NCBI RefSeq assembly: GCF_001519065.1
Contig: NZ_KQ954251.1
Coordinates: forward strand, 248,001 to 312,000
Direction of reading: 5' to 3'
Length of the DNA stretch: 64,000 bases
Source of the DNA: Novosphingobium sp. FSW06-99
GTDB taxonomy: Bacteria; Pseudomonadota; Alphaproteobacteria; Sphingomonadales; Sphingomonadaceae
Positions 1-9,389 of the stretch are shown here, one piece after another. How positions within the stretch are numbered: the first letter of the stretch is position 1; every line of letters starts with the position of its first letter. The notes under the pieces were generated by a model. That model had not been told where the DNA came from, made no database searches, and saw only the letters and a list, made by a program, of their open reading frames with translations. The position numbers were made by a program, and so were the translations under genes.

Positions 1-1
1 C

Positions 2-1054
<1,053 letters not shown>

Positions 1055-1062
1055 TCGGCACA

Positions 1063-2175
1063 ATGACCGATACGATCTATATTCGCCCGATCGCGCTGGC
1101 GGAAAGCCCGCAGAGCGAGGAGGGCGGGGCGATCCGGCTGGGTGGCAGTCTGGCCTGGGCCAGCCGGTTTGCGCTGATCCACCGGCGCGATGGCAGGATC
1201 GTATCGCGCCAACGGCTGGGAGCGCGCGACGTGCCGGGCGCGATCGATGCGCTGCCGGCGGGTCTGGCCGCCGAGGCACAGGCGCAATGGGCCGATCTGG
1301 CGCGCGTGCATCCACCCCTGCAATGCGGGGGGCGCGTGTTGCGGCTCGATCAGCCGCTGGTGATGGGCATTCTCAACGTCACGCCCGACAGTTTTTCCGA
1401 CGGTGGCAAGTTTCTCGACAAGCCCGAAACCGCGCTCGAACACGCGCACGCCATGCTGGAGGCGGGCGCAGCGATCATCGATGTCGGTGGCGAATCCACC
1501 CGGCCGGGTGCGGCGGCGGTATGGGAAGGCGATGAGGAACGCCGGGTCGTGCCGGTGATCGAACACCTGGCGGCGGCGGGCGCGGCGATTTCGATCGACA
1601 GCCGCCGCGCGAGCGTGATCGGTGCCGCCTTGCGGGCCGGGGCGCATGTGGTCAACGATGTGTCGGCGATGCGCCACGATCCGCGCACGCCCGCGCTGGT
1701 GGCGCAAAGCGGGGTGCCGGTGGTGCTGATGCATGCACCGGGCGATGCCAGCGATCTGCACGATGATGGCACCTATCGCGATGTTGTGCTCGACGTGTTC
1801 GACATGCTGCGCGATAGCCGCGACGCCGCGCTGGCGGCGGGGATTGCGCGGAACCGTATCCTGATCGATCCGGGCATCGGTTTCGGCAAGACGCTGGCCG
1901 AAAATCTGGCATTGGTTAACGCGCTGCCGATCTTCCACGCGCTGGGGCAACCGATCCTGTTTGGCGCCAGCCGCAAACGCCTGATCGGGGCGCTGGCCGG
2001 TGAAGTGCCTGCGCACCGGCGCATGCCGGGCTCGCTGATGCTGGCGGTGCAGGCGGCGCAGGCAGGCGCGCATATCCTGCGCGTGCATGATGTGCCCGAA
2101 ACGGTGCAGGCGATGCAGGTGTGGCGCGGGCTGCGCGATGCGGCGCTGACCGATTTCAGCCAGATCGCGGATTAA
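1063..2175 (+). CDS. folP: Dihydropteroate synthase
   Basis: FolP joins p-aminobenzoate to hydroxymethyl-dihydropterin diphosphate to make dihydropteroate in folate synthesis. Both family signatures are present: LVMGILNVTPDSFSDGG at about residues 99-115, and IIDVGGESTRPGA shortly after; DPGIGFGKT is a further conserved loop. At 370 residues it is about 90 longer than many bacterial FolP proteins because of an N-terminal extension before the TIM barrel. I chose the ATG at 1063 because it follows the ccrM stop by 8 bases; an ATG in the same frame at 958 would overlap ccrM heavily. It converges with the regulator gene at 2185. Confidence 0.93.
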   Translation: MTDTIYIRPIALAESPQSEEGGAIRLGGSLAWASRFALIHRRDGRIVSRQRLGARDVPGAIDALPAGLAAEAQAQWADLARVHPPLQCGGRVLRLDQPLVMGILNVTPDSFSDGGKFLDKPETALEHAHAMLEAGAAIIDVGGESTRPGAAAVWEGDEERRVVPVIEHLAAAGAAISIDSRRASVIGAALRAGAHVVNDVSAMRHDPRTPALVAQSGVPVVLMHAPGDASDLHDDGTYRDVVLDVFDMLRDSRDAALAAGIARNRILIDPGIGFGKTLAENLALVNALPIFHALGQPILFGASRKRLIGALAGEVPAHRRMPGSLMLAVQAAQAGAHILRVHDVPETVQAMQVWRGLRDAALTDFSQIAD

Positions 2176-2184
2176 GTTGCGACG

Positions 2185-3603
2185 TCAGGCCGCGTTGTCG
2201 ATGCCCAGTTCCGACAGTTTGCGATAGAGCGTCGAACGCCCGATCCCCAGCCGCCGCGCAACTTCGGTCATGCGCCCGCGATAGTGGCCGATGGCCAGGC
2301 GGATCACATCGGCCTCGATTTCTTCAAGCGGGCGCAGGTTGCCGTCGGGACCAAACAGCATGACGCCCGCGCCATCGCTGATCTGTTGCGGCAGGCGCAC
2401 TGTTTCGCCCACCATGTTGGCCAGCTTGGGAAAATCGGCGGCGGTCAACGCTTCGCCGTCGCAGAACACCGCGGCGCGGAACAGCGTGGCCTGCAATTGC
2501 CGCACATTGCCCGGCCAGTCATAGGCCGCCAGCAGCGACAGGGCGCCATCGGTGATCCCCAGCGGGCGCAGGCCCGGCTGTTCACCGATCCGCGCCAGAA
2601 AGTGGCGCGCCAGCGCCGAAATATCCCCGGCGCGTTCGCGCAAGGCGGGCAGGCGTACTTGCGTCATCGACAGCCGCGCAAACAGGTCGGCATCGAACAG
2701 CCCAGCCTCGACCAGCACCTTCAACGGGGCATTGCTGCACACGATCAGGCGCACGTCGAGCCTGAACGAATGGCGTGCGCCGATCGGCTGCACATCACCG
2801 CGTTCGACAAACTGGCTCAGCCGCGCCTGCACTGGCGGGGGCAGGCGGTCGATCTCGTCGATCACCAGCGTGCCGCCATCGGCATGCTGCAACGCGCCGA
2901 CATGACGTTCAAAGGCCCCGGCAAAGGCGCCCTTTTCATGCCCGAACAGCACCGATTCCATCTGGTTGGGCGCGATCCCGCCAGCATTGACGATGCGCAG
3001 CGGCAACTTGGCGCGCGCGCTGGCGGCGTGCATCGCGCGCACCAGCATTTCCTTGCCGGTGCCGCATTCGCCTTCGATCAGCACATGCGCATGGGTACGC
3101 GCGGCCTTGGCCGCCACTGCCAGCGCGGCGCGAAACGAGGGGGCGGCGCCGATCATCGAATCGAAATCGAGCGCCGCGCCCAGCTTTTCGGTCAGCGGGT
3201 GCAGTTCGGAACTTTGCACTTCGGGCGCGGTCGCGGCACGCAGGGCCTGGACGAGGCGGTCGGGCGCGATCGGCTTGATCAGGTAATCGGTCGCCCCGGC
3301 GCGCATCGCTTCGACGGCGAGCAAGGGTGAGGAACTGGTCGTCAGCATCAGGATCGGCAGGCCCGGACGGCGCGCCTTGAGTTCGGCAATCAGATCGCAC
3401 GCCTGATCGCCCGGCACCCATTGATCGAGAATGATCGCCCCCAGCCGCATGCCCTGGCGCGTGCCGAGCGTGGCAATCGCGGTTTCCGAATCGCGTGCGA
3501 CCACCGTGCGCCACCCTTCGCGCGCGGCCAGCGCCGAAACGAGCCGGATTTGCGCCGGTTCGTCATCGATCAGCATCAACAGGCGATCTTCGATGTCAGA
3601 CAT
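2185..3603 (-). CDS. Sigma-54-type response regulator with atypical GAFAGA loop
   Basis: The 472-residue protein has an N-terminal receiver domain (DD at residues 13-14, likely phospho-acceptor Asp60 in AIILDQW, Lys110), an AAA+ domain (Walker A GECGTGKE at 178-185, Walker B LVIDE ending at 250) and a C-terminal Fis-type helix-turn-helix (MTEVARRLGIGRSTLYRKL). This is NtrC-family architecture. The loop that contacts sigma-54, normally GAFTGA, reads GAFAGA at 225-230, so classical sigma-54 activation is in doubt. No sensor kinase gene is adjacent. I prefer the ATG at 3603; a TTG at 3627 is also in frame. The target genes are unknown. Confidence 0.85.
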   Translation of the reverse strand: MSDIEDRLLMLIDDEPAQIRLVSALAAREGWRTVVARDSETAIATLGTRQGMRLGAIILDQWVPGDQACDLIAELKARRPGLPILMLTTSSSPLLAVEAMRAGATDYLIKPIAPDRLVQALRAATAPEVQSSELHPLTEKLGAALDFDSMIGAAPSFRAALAVAAKAARTHAHVLIEGECGTGKEMLVRAMHAASARAKLPLRIVNAGGIAPNQMESVLFGHEKGAFAGAFERHVGALQHADGGTLVIDEIDRLPPPVQARLSQFVERGDVQPIGARHSFRLDVRLIVCSNAPLKVLVEAGLFDADLFARLSMTQVRLPALRERAGDISALARHFLARIGEQPGLRPLGITDGALSLLAAYDWPGNVRQLQATLFRAAVFCDGEALTAADFPKLANMVGETVRLPQQISDGAGVMLFGPDGNLRPLEEIEADVIRLAIGHYRGRMTEVARRLGIGRSTLYRKLSELGIDNAA

Positions 3604-3822
3604 GCGCCATCCGGTCCGGTTGCTCAAACATTCGGTGCCGAAATCGTCGAAAAGCCGACTGCGGCACGGGTCTTGATCAACAGGTGATAGTCAGATTGGG
3701 TAAAAACCGGATTAAGGCCGCAAATTGCTGTTGCCGCTTGAGCAGGCGCTTGCGGGACGATACAGCATGGCAGACAGTGGCGTGCCAGCAAGGCATGGCA
3801 ACCAGACTTTGAGGGGTATGAC

Positions 3823-3945
3823 ATGGGATCGGCAAACGACATCAAGGCCGCGCGCGAAACGTATGAAGGCTTCATCGGTCTGATCAAGATTTCGGTCCCG
3901 GTGATTGCCGTGATCGTCGCCTTTGTCGTCTATCTGATTCATTGA
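3823..3945 (+). CDS. aa3-type cytochrome c oxidase subunit IV (small membrane protein)
   Basis: This 40-residue gene encodes MGSANDIKAARETYEGFIGL followed by one hydrophobic helix (residues about 19-39). The short amphipathic N-terminus with a TYEGFIGLIK-like stretch followed by a single membrane span matches the bacterial aa3-type cytochrome oxidase subunit IV family, whose members are about 40-70 residues. It is thought to sit in the inner membrane with the oxidase; the main oxidase subunits are not in this window. GAGGGG lies 8-12 bases before the ATG. Its TGA overlaps a TTG start of pntAA. Family assignment rests on a short sequence and is moderately firm. Confidence 0.72.
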   Translation: MGSANDIKAARETYEGFIGLIKISVPVIAVIVAFVVYLIH

Positions 3946-5084
3946 CGCCGCAGGTGGCGCAATCGGTCGCGATCGCCGTCCTGCGTGAGCGGGCGGCGGG
4001 GGAAACGCGCGTCGCGGCAACGCCGGAAACGGTGAAAAAGCTGACTGCGCTGGGCGCCACGGTCACGGTCGAGGCAGAGGCAGGCTTGGCCGCGTCGATT
4101 GCCGATGCCGACTATGCCGCTGCCGGGGCACGCATTGCCGAAAGCGCGGCGGCGCAGGGCGCCGATATCGTGTTCGGCGTGCAGGGGCCGGAGATCGACG
4201 TGCTGGCCGGGGCCAATCCCGGCGCATGGGTGGTGGCCGGGCTCGATCCGTTCGGGCGACGCGACCGGGTGGAGGGCTATGCCGCCGCCGGACTGGAAGC
4301 GCTGGCGATGGAATTCATGCCACGCATCACCCGCGCGCAATCGATGGATATCCTGTCGAGCCAGGCCAATCTGTCAGGGTACAAGGCGGTGCTGATCGCC
4401 GCCAATCTCTATGGCCGGGCCTTTCCGATGATGATGACGGCGGCCGGCACGGTCAGCGCGGCCAAGGCGTTTGTGATGGGTGTGGGCGTCGCCGGGTTGC
4501 AGGCGATTGCCACCGCGCGGCGGCTTGGCGCGCAAGTGTCGGCCACCGACGTGCGATCCGCCACCAGGGAACAGATCCAGTCGCTGGGCGCCAAGCCAAT
4601 CTTCGTTGAAAACGTCGCGGGGATCGAGGGCGAGGGCGCGGGCGGCTATGCGACCGAAATGAGCCCCGAATACCAGAAGGCGCAGGCCGAGCTGGTGTCC
4701 AGCCATATCGCCAAGCAGGATATCGTGATCACCACCGCGCTGATCCCCGGGCGCGCCGCGCCGCGCCTGATCAGCGACGCGCAGATCGCCACGATGAAGC
4801 CCGGCAGCGTGATCTATGACCTGGCCGTGGCACAAGGCGGCAATGTCGAAGGATCGGTGCCCGATCAGGTGGTTGAACGCCACGGGGTGAAAATCGTGGG
4901 CTTTAGCAACACCCCCGCGCAATTGCCCGCCGACGCCTCGGCGCTCTATTCTCGCAACTTGTTCAACTTCCTCAACGCCTTCTGGGACAAGGACGCAGGC
5001 CGCCCGGTCCTCGACGAGGAAATCGGCAACGCCATCCGCCTGACCCAGGGCGGCAAGATTGTCCACGAAAGGCTCCACCCTTGA
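3942..5084 (+). CDS. pntAA: NAD(P) transhydrogenase subunit alpha, part 1
   Basis: PntAA carries the NAD(H)-binding domain I of the proton-pumping transhydrogenase, which uses the proton gradient to reduce NADP+ with NADH. The N-terminus has the alanine dehydrogenase/PntA pattern ([17 protein letters not shown]), and a Rossmann region follows ([21 protein letters not shown]). The 380-residue length fits the split-alpha form found in alphaproteobacteria, where alpha is made as PntAA plus PntAB. The start is uncertain: TTG at 3942 overlaps the preceding stop as TTGA, and a GTG at 3954 is also in frame. A DUF559 element now separates it from pntAB. Confidence 0.92.
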   Translation: MTPQVAQSVAIAVLRERAAGETRVAATPETVKKLTALGATVTVEAEAGLAASIADADYAAAGARIAESAAAQGADIVFGVQGPEIDVLAGANPGAWVVAGLDPFGRRDRVEGYAAAGLEALAMEFMPRITRAQSMDILSSQANLSGYKAVLIAANLYGRAFPMMMTAAGTVSAAKAFVMGVGVAGLQAIATARRLGAQVSATDVRSATREQIQSLGAKPIFVENVAGIEGEGAGGYATEMSPEYQKAQAELVSSHIAKQDIVITTALIPGRAAPRLISDAQIATMKPGSVIYDLAVAQGGNVEGSVPDQVVERHGVKIVGFSNTPAQLPADASALYSRNLFNFLNAFWDKDAGRPVLDEEIGNAIRLTQGGKIVHERLHP

Positions 5085-5533
5085 ATCCTCCCCGTCCCGG
5101 GGAGGGGGACCACGCGAAGCGTGGTGGAGGGGCCTCGCCCCACACGATACGCCCGGCGGTAAAGCACGCCCGAGAATTGCGCAGGGCGATGAGTTTGCCC
5201 GAAGTGCTATTGTGGCAACAGTTGAGACTGCGCCCAAACGGCCTGAAATTCCGCCGCCAGCACCCGATCGGGCCTTATGTGGTGGACTTCTGCTGCCTGA
5301 CGTCAAAACCGGCCGTCGAAATCGACGGCTTCGCGCACGACACCGCGGAACGGGCCGCGCGAGACACGATCAGAACACGGTTTTTGCAAGACAACGGGTA
5401 CAGGGTGATCCGGCTTCCTGCGGTGCAGGTTATGGCGGATGCGGTTGGTGCGGCTGGGGCGATCGTGGGGTGTGGGGCCTGGCCCCTCCACCACCCTGCG
5501 GGCGGTCCCCCTCCCCGTGCCGGGGAGGATTGA
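5081..5533 (+). CDS. DUF559 domain protein (Vsr-like endonuclease fold)
   Basis: The 150-residue frame holds a DUF559 core: [15 protein letters not shown] (residues 31-45), [14 protein letters not shown] (58-70), AVEIDG (78-83) and a C-terminal RVIRLPA. DUF559 belongs to the restriction-endonuclease-like/very-short-patch-repair fold; Asp69, Glu80 and Asp82 are plausible metal or catalytic residues by analogy. The first 20 or so and last 20 residues are encoded by the element's terminal repeats and look like low-complexity read-through. The longest frame starts at TTG 5081, overlapping the pntAA stop as TTGA; an ATG at 5189 would remove conserved residues, and a TTG near 5177 is another option. 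The function is unknown. Confidence 0.75.
   Translation: MNPPRPGEGDHAKRGGGASPHTIRPAVKHARELRRAMSLPEVLLWQQLRLRPNGLKFRRQHPIGPYVVDFCCLTSKPAVEIDGFAHDTAERAARDTIRTRFLQDNGYRVIRLPAVQVMADAVGAAGAIVGCGAWPLHHPAGGPPPRAGED
5084..5145 (+). repeat. Left terminal inverted repeat of the DUF559 element
   Basis: It folds into three successive hairpins: CCTCCCCG/CGGGGAGG with loop TCC, CCACGC/GCGTGG with loop GAA, and GGGGC/GCCCC with loop CTC. It begins at the A of the pntAA stop codon and encodes roughly residues 2-21 of the DUF559 reading frame. Confidence 0.85.
5470..5531 (-). repeat. Right terminal inverted repeat of the DUF559 element
   Basis: Read on the minus strand this is an 87 percent copy of 5084-5145. 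The same three hairpins form. Differences fall in loops, as one compensated G-C to C-G swap, or as an A-T to G-T change. On the plus strand its last bases include GGGGAGG, placed 7 bases before the pntAB ATG, so the repeat end doubles as the pntAB ribosome binding site. Confidence 0.85.
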
Positions 5534-5535
5534 GT

Positions 5536-5820
5536 ATGGACTTTGTTAGCATTCTGTCGATTTTCGTGATGGCGTGTTTTGTGGGCTATTACGTGGTGTG
5601 GTCGGTCACTCCGGCGCTGCACACGCCGTTGATGGCGGTGACCAATGCGATTTCCTCGGTGATCGTCGTGGGCGCCTTGATCGCGGGGGCGGCGCAAGGG
5701 TCGGTCGTGTCGAAATGGCTGGGGCTGGCGGCGGTGGTGCTGGCCAGTGTCAACATCTTTGGCGGATTTGCGGTGACCGAGCGGATGCTGGCGATGTACA
5801 AGAAGAAGGACAAGAAGTGA
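5536..5820 (+). CDS. pntAB: NAD(P) transhydrogenase subunit alpha, part 2
   Basis: This 94-residue protein has three predicted membrane helices ([20 protein letters not shown], then two segments between about residues 35 and 85) and the conserved [16 protein letters not shown] stretch of PntA domain II. It completes the alpha subunit in the split form. The ATG at 5536 has GGAGG 7 bases upstream, but that GGAGG belongs to the right end of the DUF559 element. The same frame stays open upstream through the element to 5059; that extension shows no PntA similarity and is not used. Its stop overlaps the pntB start (TGATG). Confidence 0.92.
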   Translation: MDFVSILSIFVMACFVGYYVVWSVTPALHTPLMAVTNAISSVIVVGALIAGAAQGSVVSKWLGLAAVVLASVNIFGGFAVTERMLAMYKKKDKK

Positions 5821-7232
5821 TGGAATTGTCCGCTTCTTCAGCCTGGGTGCCGCTGGCCTATCTGGTCGCAGGTGTGCTGTTCATCATGGCGTTGCGCGGG
5901 CTGTCGAGCCCGGCGTCTTCGCGCGCAGGCAATCGCTATGGCATGATCGGCATGACCATTGCGATGGTCACCACGCTGATCACCCACGGCATTGCCAGCC
6001 TGCCCGAGATCGCGGGCGCGATTGCGATCGGCGGCGGGATCGGCTTTGTCACCGCGCGCCGCATCAAGATGACCGACATGCCGCAACTGGTCGCTGCTTT
6101 CCACTCGCTGGTCGGGCTGGCGGCGGTGCTGGTGGGGCTTGCCGCCTATCTCAATCCGGTGGCGTTCGGGATTGCCGGGGCCGATGGTGTCATCGAGACG
6201 CAGAGCCGGGTCGAAATGGGCCTGGGCATCGCGATCGGCGCGATCACGTTCTCGGGCTCGATCATCGCGTTTCTGAAACTGGCCGGCAAGATGAGCGGGT
6301 CGCCGATCCTGCTGCCCGGGCGTCATGCGCTCAATCTGGGCACTTTGGCGCTGATCATCGGACTGGTCGGGTGCTTTACCCAGGATCAGGACTTGTGGGT
6401 GATCGCCGCGATCACCGCGCTGTCGTTCGCCATCGGGTTCCTGCTGATCATCCCGATCGGCGGGGCCGACATGCCGGTGGTCGTCTCGATGCTCAATTCC
6501 TATTCGGGCTGGGCGGCGGCCGCGATGGGCTTTACGCTGCACAACACGGCGATGATCATCACCGGCGCGCTGGTCGGATCGTCGGGTGCGATCCTGTCGT
6601 ATATCATGTGCAAGGCGATGAACCGCGGGTTTCTGTCGGTGATCGCGGGCGGGTTTGGCGCCGAAGCGGCAGCCAGCGGCGGCCCGGCCAAGGAACAGCG
6701 CCCGTGGAAACGCGGCAGCGCCGAAGACGCGGCCTATATCATGAAAGAGGCCGAAACCGTCATCATCATCCCCGGCTATGGCATGGCGGTCAGCCAGGCG
6801 CAGCATGTGCTGCGCGAAATGGGCGACCAGTTGAAGGCGCTGGGGGTCAGCGTGAAATACGCCATCCACCCGGTCGCGGGCCGCATGCCGGGCCACATGA
6901 ACGTGCTGCTGGCCGAGGCCAACGTGCCCTATGACGAAGTGTTCGAACTCGAAGACATCAACGGCGAATTCGCGCAGGCCGATGTCGCCTTCATCATCGG
7001 CGCCAACGACGTGGTCAACCCGGCGGCCAAGACCGACAAGTCATCCCCGATCTATGGCATGCCGGTGTTCGATGTGGACAAGGCCAAGACGATTTTCTTT
7101 GTGAAACGCTCGATGGGCGGGGTCGGCTATGCCGGGGTCGACAACGATGTGTTTTATATGGACCAAACCATGATGTTGCTGGCCGATGCCAAGAAAATGG
7201 TTGAAGACATCGTCAAGGCTCTGGCGCACTAG
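5820..7232 (+). CDS. pntB: NAD(P) transhydrogenase subunit beta
   Basis: PntB (470 residues) supplies the remaining membrane helices and the NADP(H)-binding domain III of transhydrogenase in the inner membrane. The first 290 or so residues contain several hydrophobic segments; the C-terminal part has PGYGMAVSQAQHVLREM, the glycine-rich NADP fingerprint, and ending motifs (GGVGYAGVDNDVF, MLLADAKKMVEDI) typical of the family. The length is usual. The ATG at 5820 overlaps the pntAB stop by one base, pointing to translational coupling. A dGTPase-like gene follows after 6 bases, so it may be co-transcribed. Confidence 0.95.
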   Translation: MELSASSAWVPLAYLVAGVLFIMALRGLSSPASSRAGNRYGMIGMTIAMVTTLITHGIASLPEIAGAIAIGGGIGFVTARRIKMTDMPQLVAAFHSLVGLAAVLVGLAAYLNPVAFGIAGADGVIETQSRVEMGLGIAIGAITFSGSIIAFLKLAGKMSGSPILLPGRHALNLGTLALIIGLVGCFTQDQDLWVIAAITALSFAIGFLLIIPIGGADMPVVVSMLNSYSGWAAAAMGFTLHNTAMIITGALVGSSGAILSYIMCKAMNRGFLSVIAGGFGAEAAASGGPAKEQRPWKRGSAEDAAYIMKEAETVIIIPGYGMAVSQAQHVLREMGDQLKALGVSVKYAIHPVAGRMPGHMNVLLAEANVPYDEVFELEDINGEFAQADVAFIIGANDVVNPAAKTDKSSPIYGMPVFDVDKAKTIFFVKRSMGGVGYAGVDNDVFYMDQTMMLLADAKKMVEDIVKALAH

Positions 7233-7238
7233 AACCTG

Positions 7239-8408
7239 ATGACGGAAAGGGCACGATACGCCAGCGACCCGCAACGGTCGCGCGGGCGGGAATTCGGTGT
7301 GGAGGCATCGAGCGCACGCGGTCCGCGCAGCGTGTTCCAGCGCGATCGCGACCGGATCATCCATTCGATCGCGTTCCGCCGCCTGCGCCACAAGACGCAA
7401 GTGTTCGTCGCACCCGATGGCGATCACTATCGCGTGCGCCTGACCCACAGTCTGGAGGTTGCACAGATCGGCCGGGTGATCGCGCGTGCGCTGGGGCTCG
7501 ACGAAGACCTGACCGAGGCTCTGTGTCTGGCACACGATATCGGCCATCCGCCATTTGGCCATGCGGGTGAGGACGCGTTGCAGGCGGCGCTGGCCGACCA
7601 TGGCGGGTTTTGCCACAATGCCAACACCTTGCGCGTGCTGATGCGGCTGGAAAGCCCTTATGTCGAACATGACGGGCTCAATCTGACCTGGGACATGCTC
7701 GAAGGCCTGGCCAAGCACAACGGGCCGGTGACCGACGCGCCCTGGGCGCTGGCGGAACTCGATGCCGCCTTTCCACTTGATCTGGGCAGCCATGCCTCGC
7801 TGGAGGCGCAAGTCGCGGCGATTTCCGACGATATCGCCTATGACAACCACGATATCGACGATGGTTTGCGCGCCGGGTTCCTGACGCTCGATCACTTGCT
7901 CGAACTGCCCTCGCTGGCCGAACAGTGGTATGCGATCGAGGCGCGGTTTCCCGGAGGCCAGCGCGACCGGCTGTTGCGCGAGCTGGTGCGCGGGCAGATC
8001 GGGCGGATGGTCAACGATGTGCTGGACGAAACCCGTGCGCGGATTGCCGCCAGCGGTGTGGCCAGCGCCGGCGAGGTGCGCGCGGCGGGGCAGACGCTGT
8101 GCGGGTTTTCGGCCCAGATGCGCGGCGAAGAGCGCAGGCTCAAACAGTTCATGTATGCGCGGCTCTATCTTCACCCCGATCAGGTCGCGGTGGCCGGGGT
8201 GGCACGTGATGTGGTGGCGCGGCTGTTTGCCGCATTTGCCGACAATCCGGCGCTGTTGCCGCCGGGCTGGCAACAACGCCTGCCGTCGGGCAATCCGGGC
8301 CGCGCGCGGGTAATTGCCGACTATATCGCCGGGATGACCGACCGTTTCGCGATCGAGACTTTTGCCCGCCTGACCGGCGAAACGCCCGAAGGGCTGCGCA
8401 ATGTCTGA
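7239..8408 (+). CDS. dgt: Deoxyguanosinetriphosphate triphosphohydrolase-like HD protein
   Basis: This is a 389-residue HD-domain protein. The metal-binding set is visible: RLTHSLEV (His70), [11 protein letters not shown] (His99-Asp100) and a later [12 protein letters not shown]. Together with the N-terminal [19 protein letters not shown] this is the pattern of the Dgt-like family, which splits dNTPs to deoxynucleoside and triphosphate and helps control dNTP pools. The alphaproteobacterial type is shorter than E. coli Dgt and its precise substrate is not certain. The next gene starts inside its last codons (ATGTCTGA), an 8-base overlap. Confidence 0.88.
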   Translation: MTERARYASDPQRSRGREFGVEASSARGPRSVFQRDRDRIIHSIAFRRLRHKTQVFVAPDGDHYRVRLTHSLEVAQIGRVIARALGLDEDLTEALCLAHDIGHPPFGHAGEDALQAALADHGGFCHNANTLRVLMRLESPYVEHDGLNLTWDMLEGLAKHNGPVTDAPWALAELDAAFPLDLGSHASLEAQVAAISDDIAYDNHDIDDGLRAGFLTLDHLLELPSLAEQWYAIEARFPGGQRDRLLRELVRGQIGRMVNDVLDETRARIAASGVASAGEVRAAGQTLCGFSAQMRGEERRLKQFMYARLYLHPDQVAVAGVARDVVARLFAAFADNPALLPPGWQQRLPSGNPGRARVIADYIAGMTDRFAIETFARLTGETPEGLRNV

Positions 8409-9084
8409 GGGCGTGCCGCTGTTGCTGGTGGGGGCAACCGGGCTGATCGGCGCGGCGGTGATTGCCGCGACTGCCACGCAACCCGATGTCCATCTGGCCG
8501 CGCTTGCCCGCCGCGAGGCGCCGCTGCCGCCCGGCGCGCGGCTGGAAATGCTGGTGGCCGATCCCGCCGACTGGCCCGCCGCGATTGCACGCGCACGCCC
8601 GCACGTGCTGATCCTGGCGCTGGGCACGACGATTGCGGCGGTGGGCGGCGACCGGCAGGCGTTTCGTGCAGTCGATCACGATCTGGTCTGCGCCGTTGCG
8701 CGCGCCGCCCGCGCGGCAGGCACGCGGCAGGCGATTCTGGTGTCCTCGGTCGGCGCCGATGCCGTGTCGCGCAATTTCTATCTGTCGGTCAAGGGCGAGA
8801 CGGAAGCCGCGCTTGGCGCGCTCAATTTCGCGCGGTTCGATGTGCTGCGGCCCGGCCTGTTGCGTGGGCGACGCATGGGCGCGCCACGCCCGGCCGAACG
8901 CCTGGGACAAGTGCTGGCGCCGCTGATCGATCCGCTGTTGCGCGGGAATCTGGCGAAATACCGATCGGTTCACGCGCGCGAAGTGGCCGCCGCGATCCTG
9001 GCGCTGGCAGGGCAGCCGGGGCGGGGGCGCCATGTCCATGGCTCGCCCGATATCCACAGGCTGGCACGCCAAGGCTTGACCTGA
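8401..9084 (+). CDS. NAD(P)-binding SDR-like oxidoreductase
   Basis: This 227-residue protein begins with a nucleotide-binding loop ([21 protein letters not shown] at residues 11-17) and has an ILVSSVGAD segment followed by [13 protein letters not shown], in which Tyr and Lys resemble the SDR YxxxK pair. The overall pattern is that of atypical short-chain dehydrogenases of the HTATIP2/NmrA-like group. The substrate is unknown. It overlaps dgt by 8 bases, so the two are probably translated together. The glycine riboswitch region begins about 35 bases after its stop. Confidence 0.72.
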   Translation: MSEGVPLLLVGATGLIGAAVIAATATQPDVHLAALARREAPLPPGARLEMLVADPADWPAAIARARPHVLILALGTTIAAVGGDRQAFRAVDHDLVCAVARAARAAGTRQAILVSSVGADAVSRNFYLSVKGETEAALGALNFARFDVLRPGLLRGRRMGAPRPAERLGQVLAPLIDPLLRGNLAKYRSVHAREVAAAILALAGQPGRGRHVHGSPDIHRLARQGLT

Positions 9085-9111
9085 ATAACCAAAATGATGC
9101 AGTGCGATAAG

Positions 9112-9356
9112 CGTCGCTGATCGACGCGGGAGAGTTCTGCGCGAATCGGCCCCCACCGGGGCCGGGTCGCAAGGACGCCGAAGGAGCAACCGCCCCGGAA
9201 ACTCTCAGGCACCAAGGACCGCGTGGATCAACAGTGATGCTCTGGAAAGAGCACCGGCCCTTGGGCTCGGTGCCGCCGAAGGGGTAACCCCGCCGCCGCA
9301 TTCTCACTGCGCCGGCCTTGGGGAAAACTCTCAGGTTCCGTGACAGAGGGGGCTCC
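9112..9356 (+). promoter_or_regulatory. Tandem glycine riboswitch upstream of gcvT
   Basis: Two aptamers are visible in series. The first (about 9119-9229) has GCGGGAGAG, GACGCCGAAGGAGCAA and AAACTCTCAGGC, closed by an ACGCGG/CCGCGT helix. The second (about 9237-9352) has GGAAAGAG, GCCGCCGAAGGGGTAA and AAAACTCTCAGG, closed by CTCTG/CAGAG. This is the classic two-aptamer glycine riboswitch, and its position directly before the glycine cleavage operon fits glycine-induced expression. Boundaries are approximate. Confidence 0.93.
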
Positions 9357-9389
9357 GTTTGACGCCCTCAAAGCGCGGAGCCTGTGATT

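Larger units (their letters stand above)
5084..5531 (+). mobile_element. DUF559-carrying element with hairpin-rich terminal inverted repeats
   Basis: A 448-bp unit between pntAA and pntAB. It consists of a 62-bp left end, a DUF559 gene and a 62-bp right end that is the inverted copy of the left (54 of 62 positions identical). TTGA occurs at both borders (5081-5084 and 5530-5533), consistent with a 4-bp target duplication, although the exact end is ambiguous by one or two bases. Removing one TTGA plus the insert gives a simple pntAA stop-GT-ATG pntAB junction. The layout resembles REP/RAYT-type elements, but with a DUF559 protein in place of a tyrosine transposase. Mobility is inferred, not shown. 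Confidence 0.65.

Noticed and set aside
5059-5535. An open frame running through the DUF559 element in phase with pntAB, suggesting a fused larger protein
   Set aside because: The upstream part shows no PntA or other family similarity and reads through the terminal repeats; pntAB has its own ATG and binding site at 5536.
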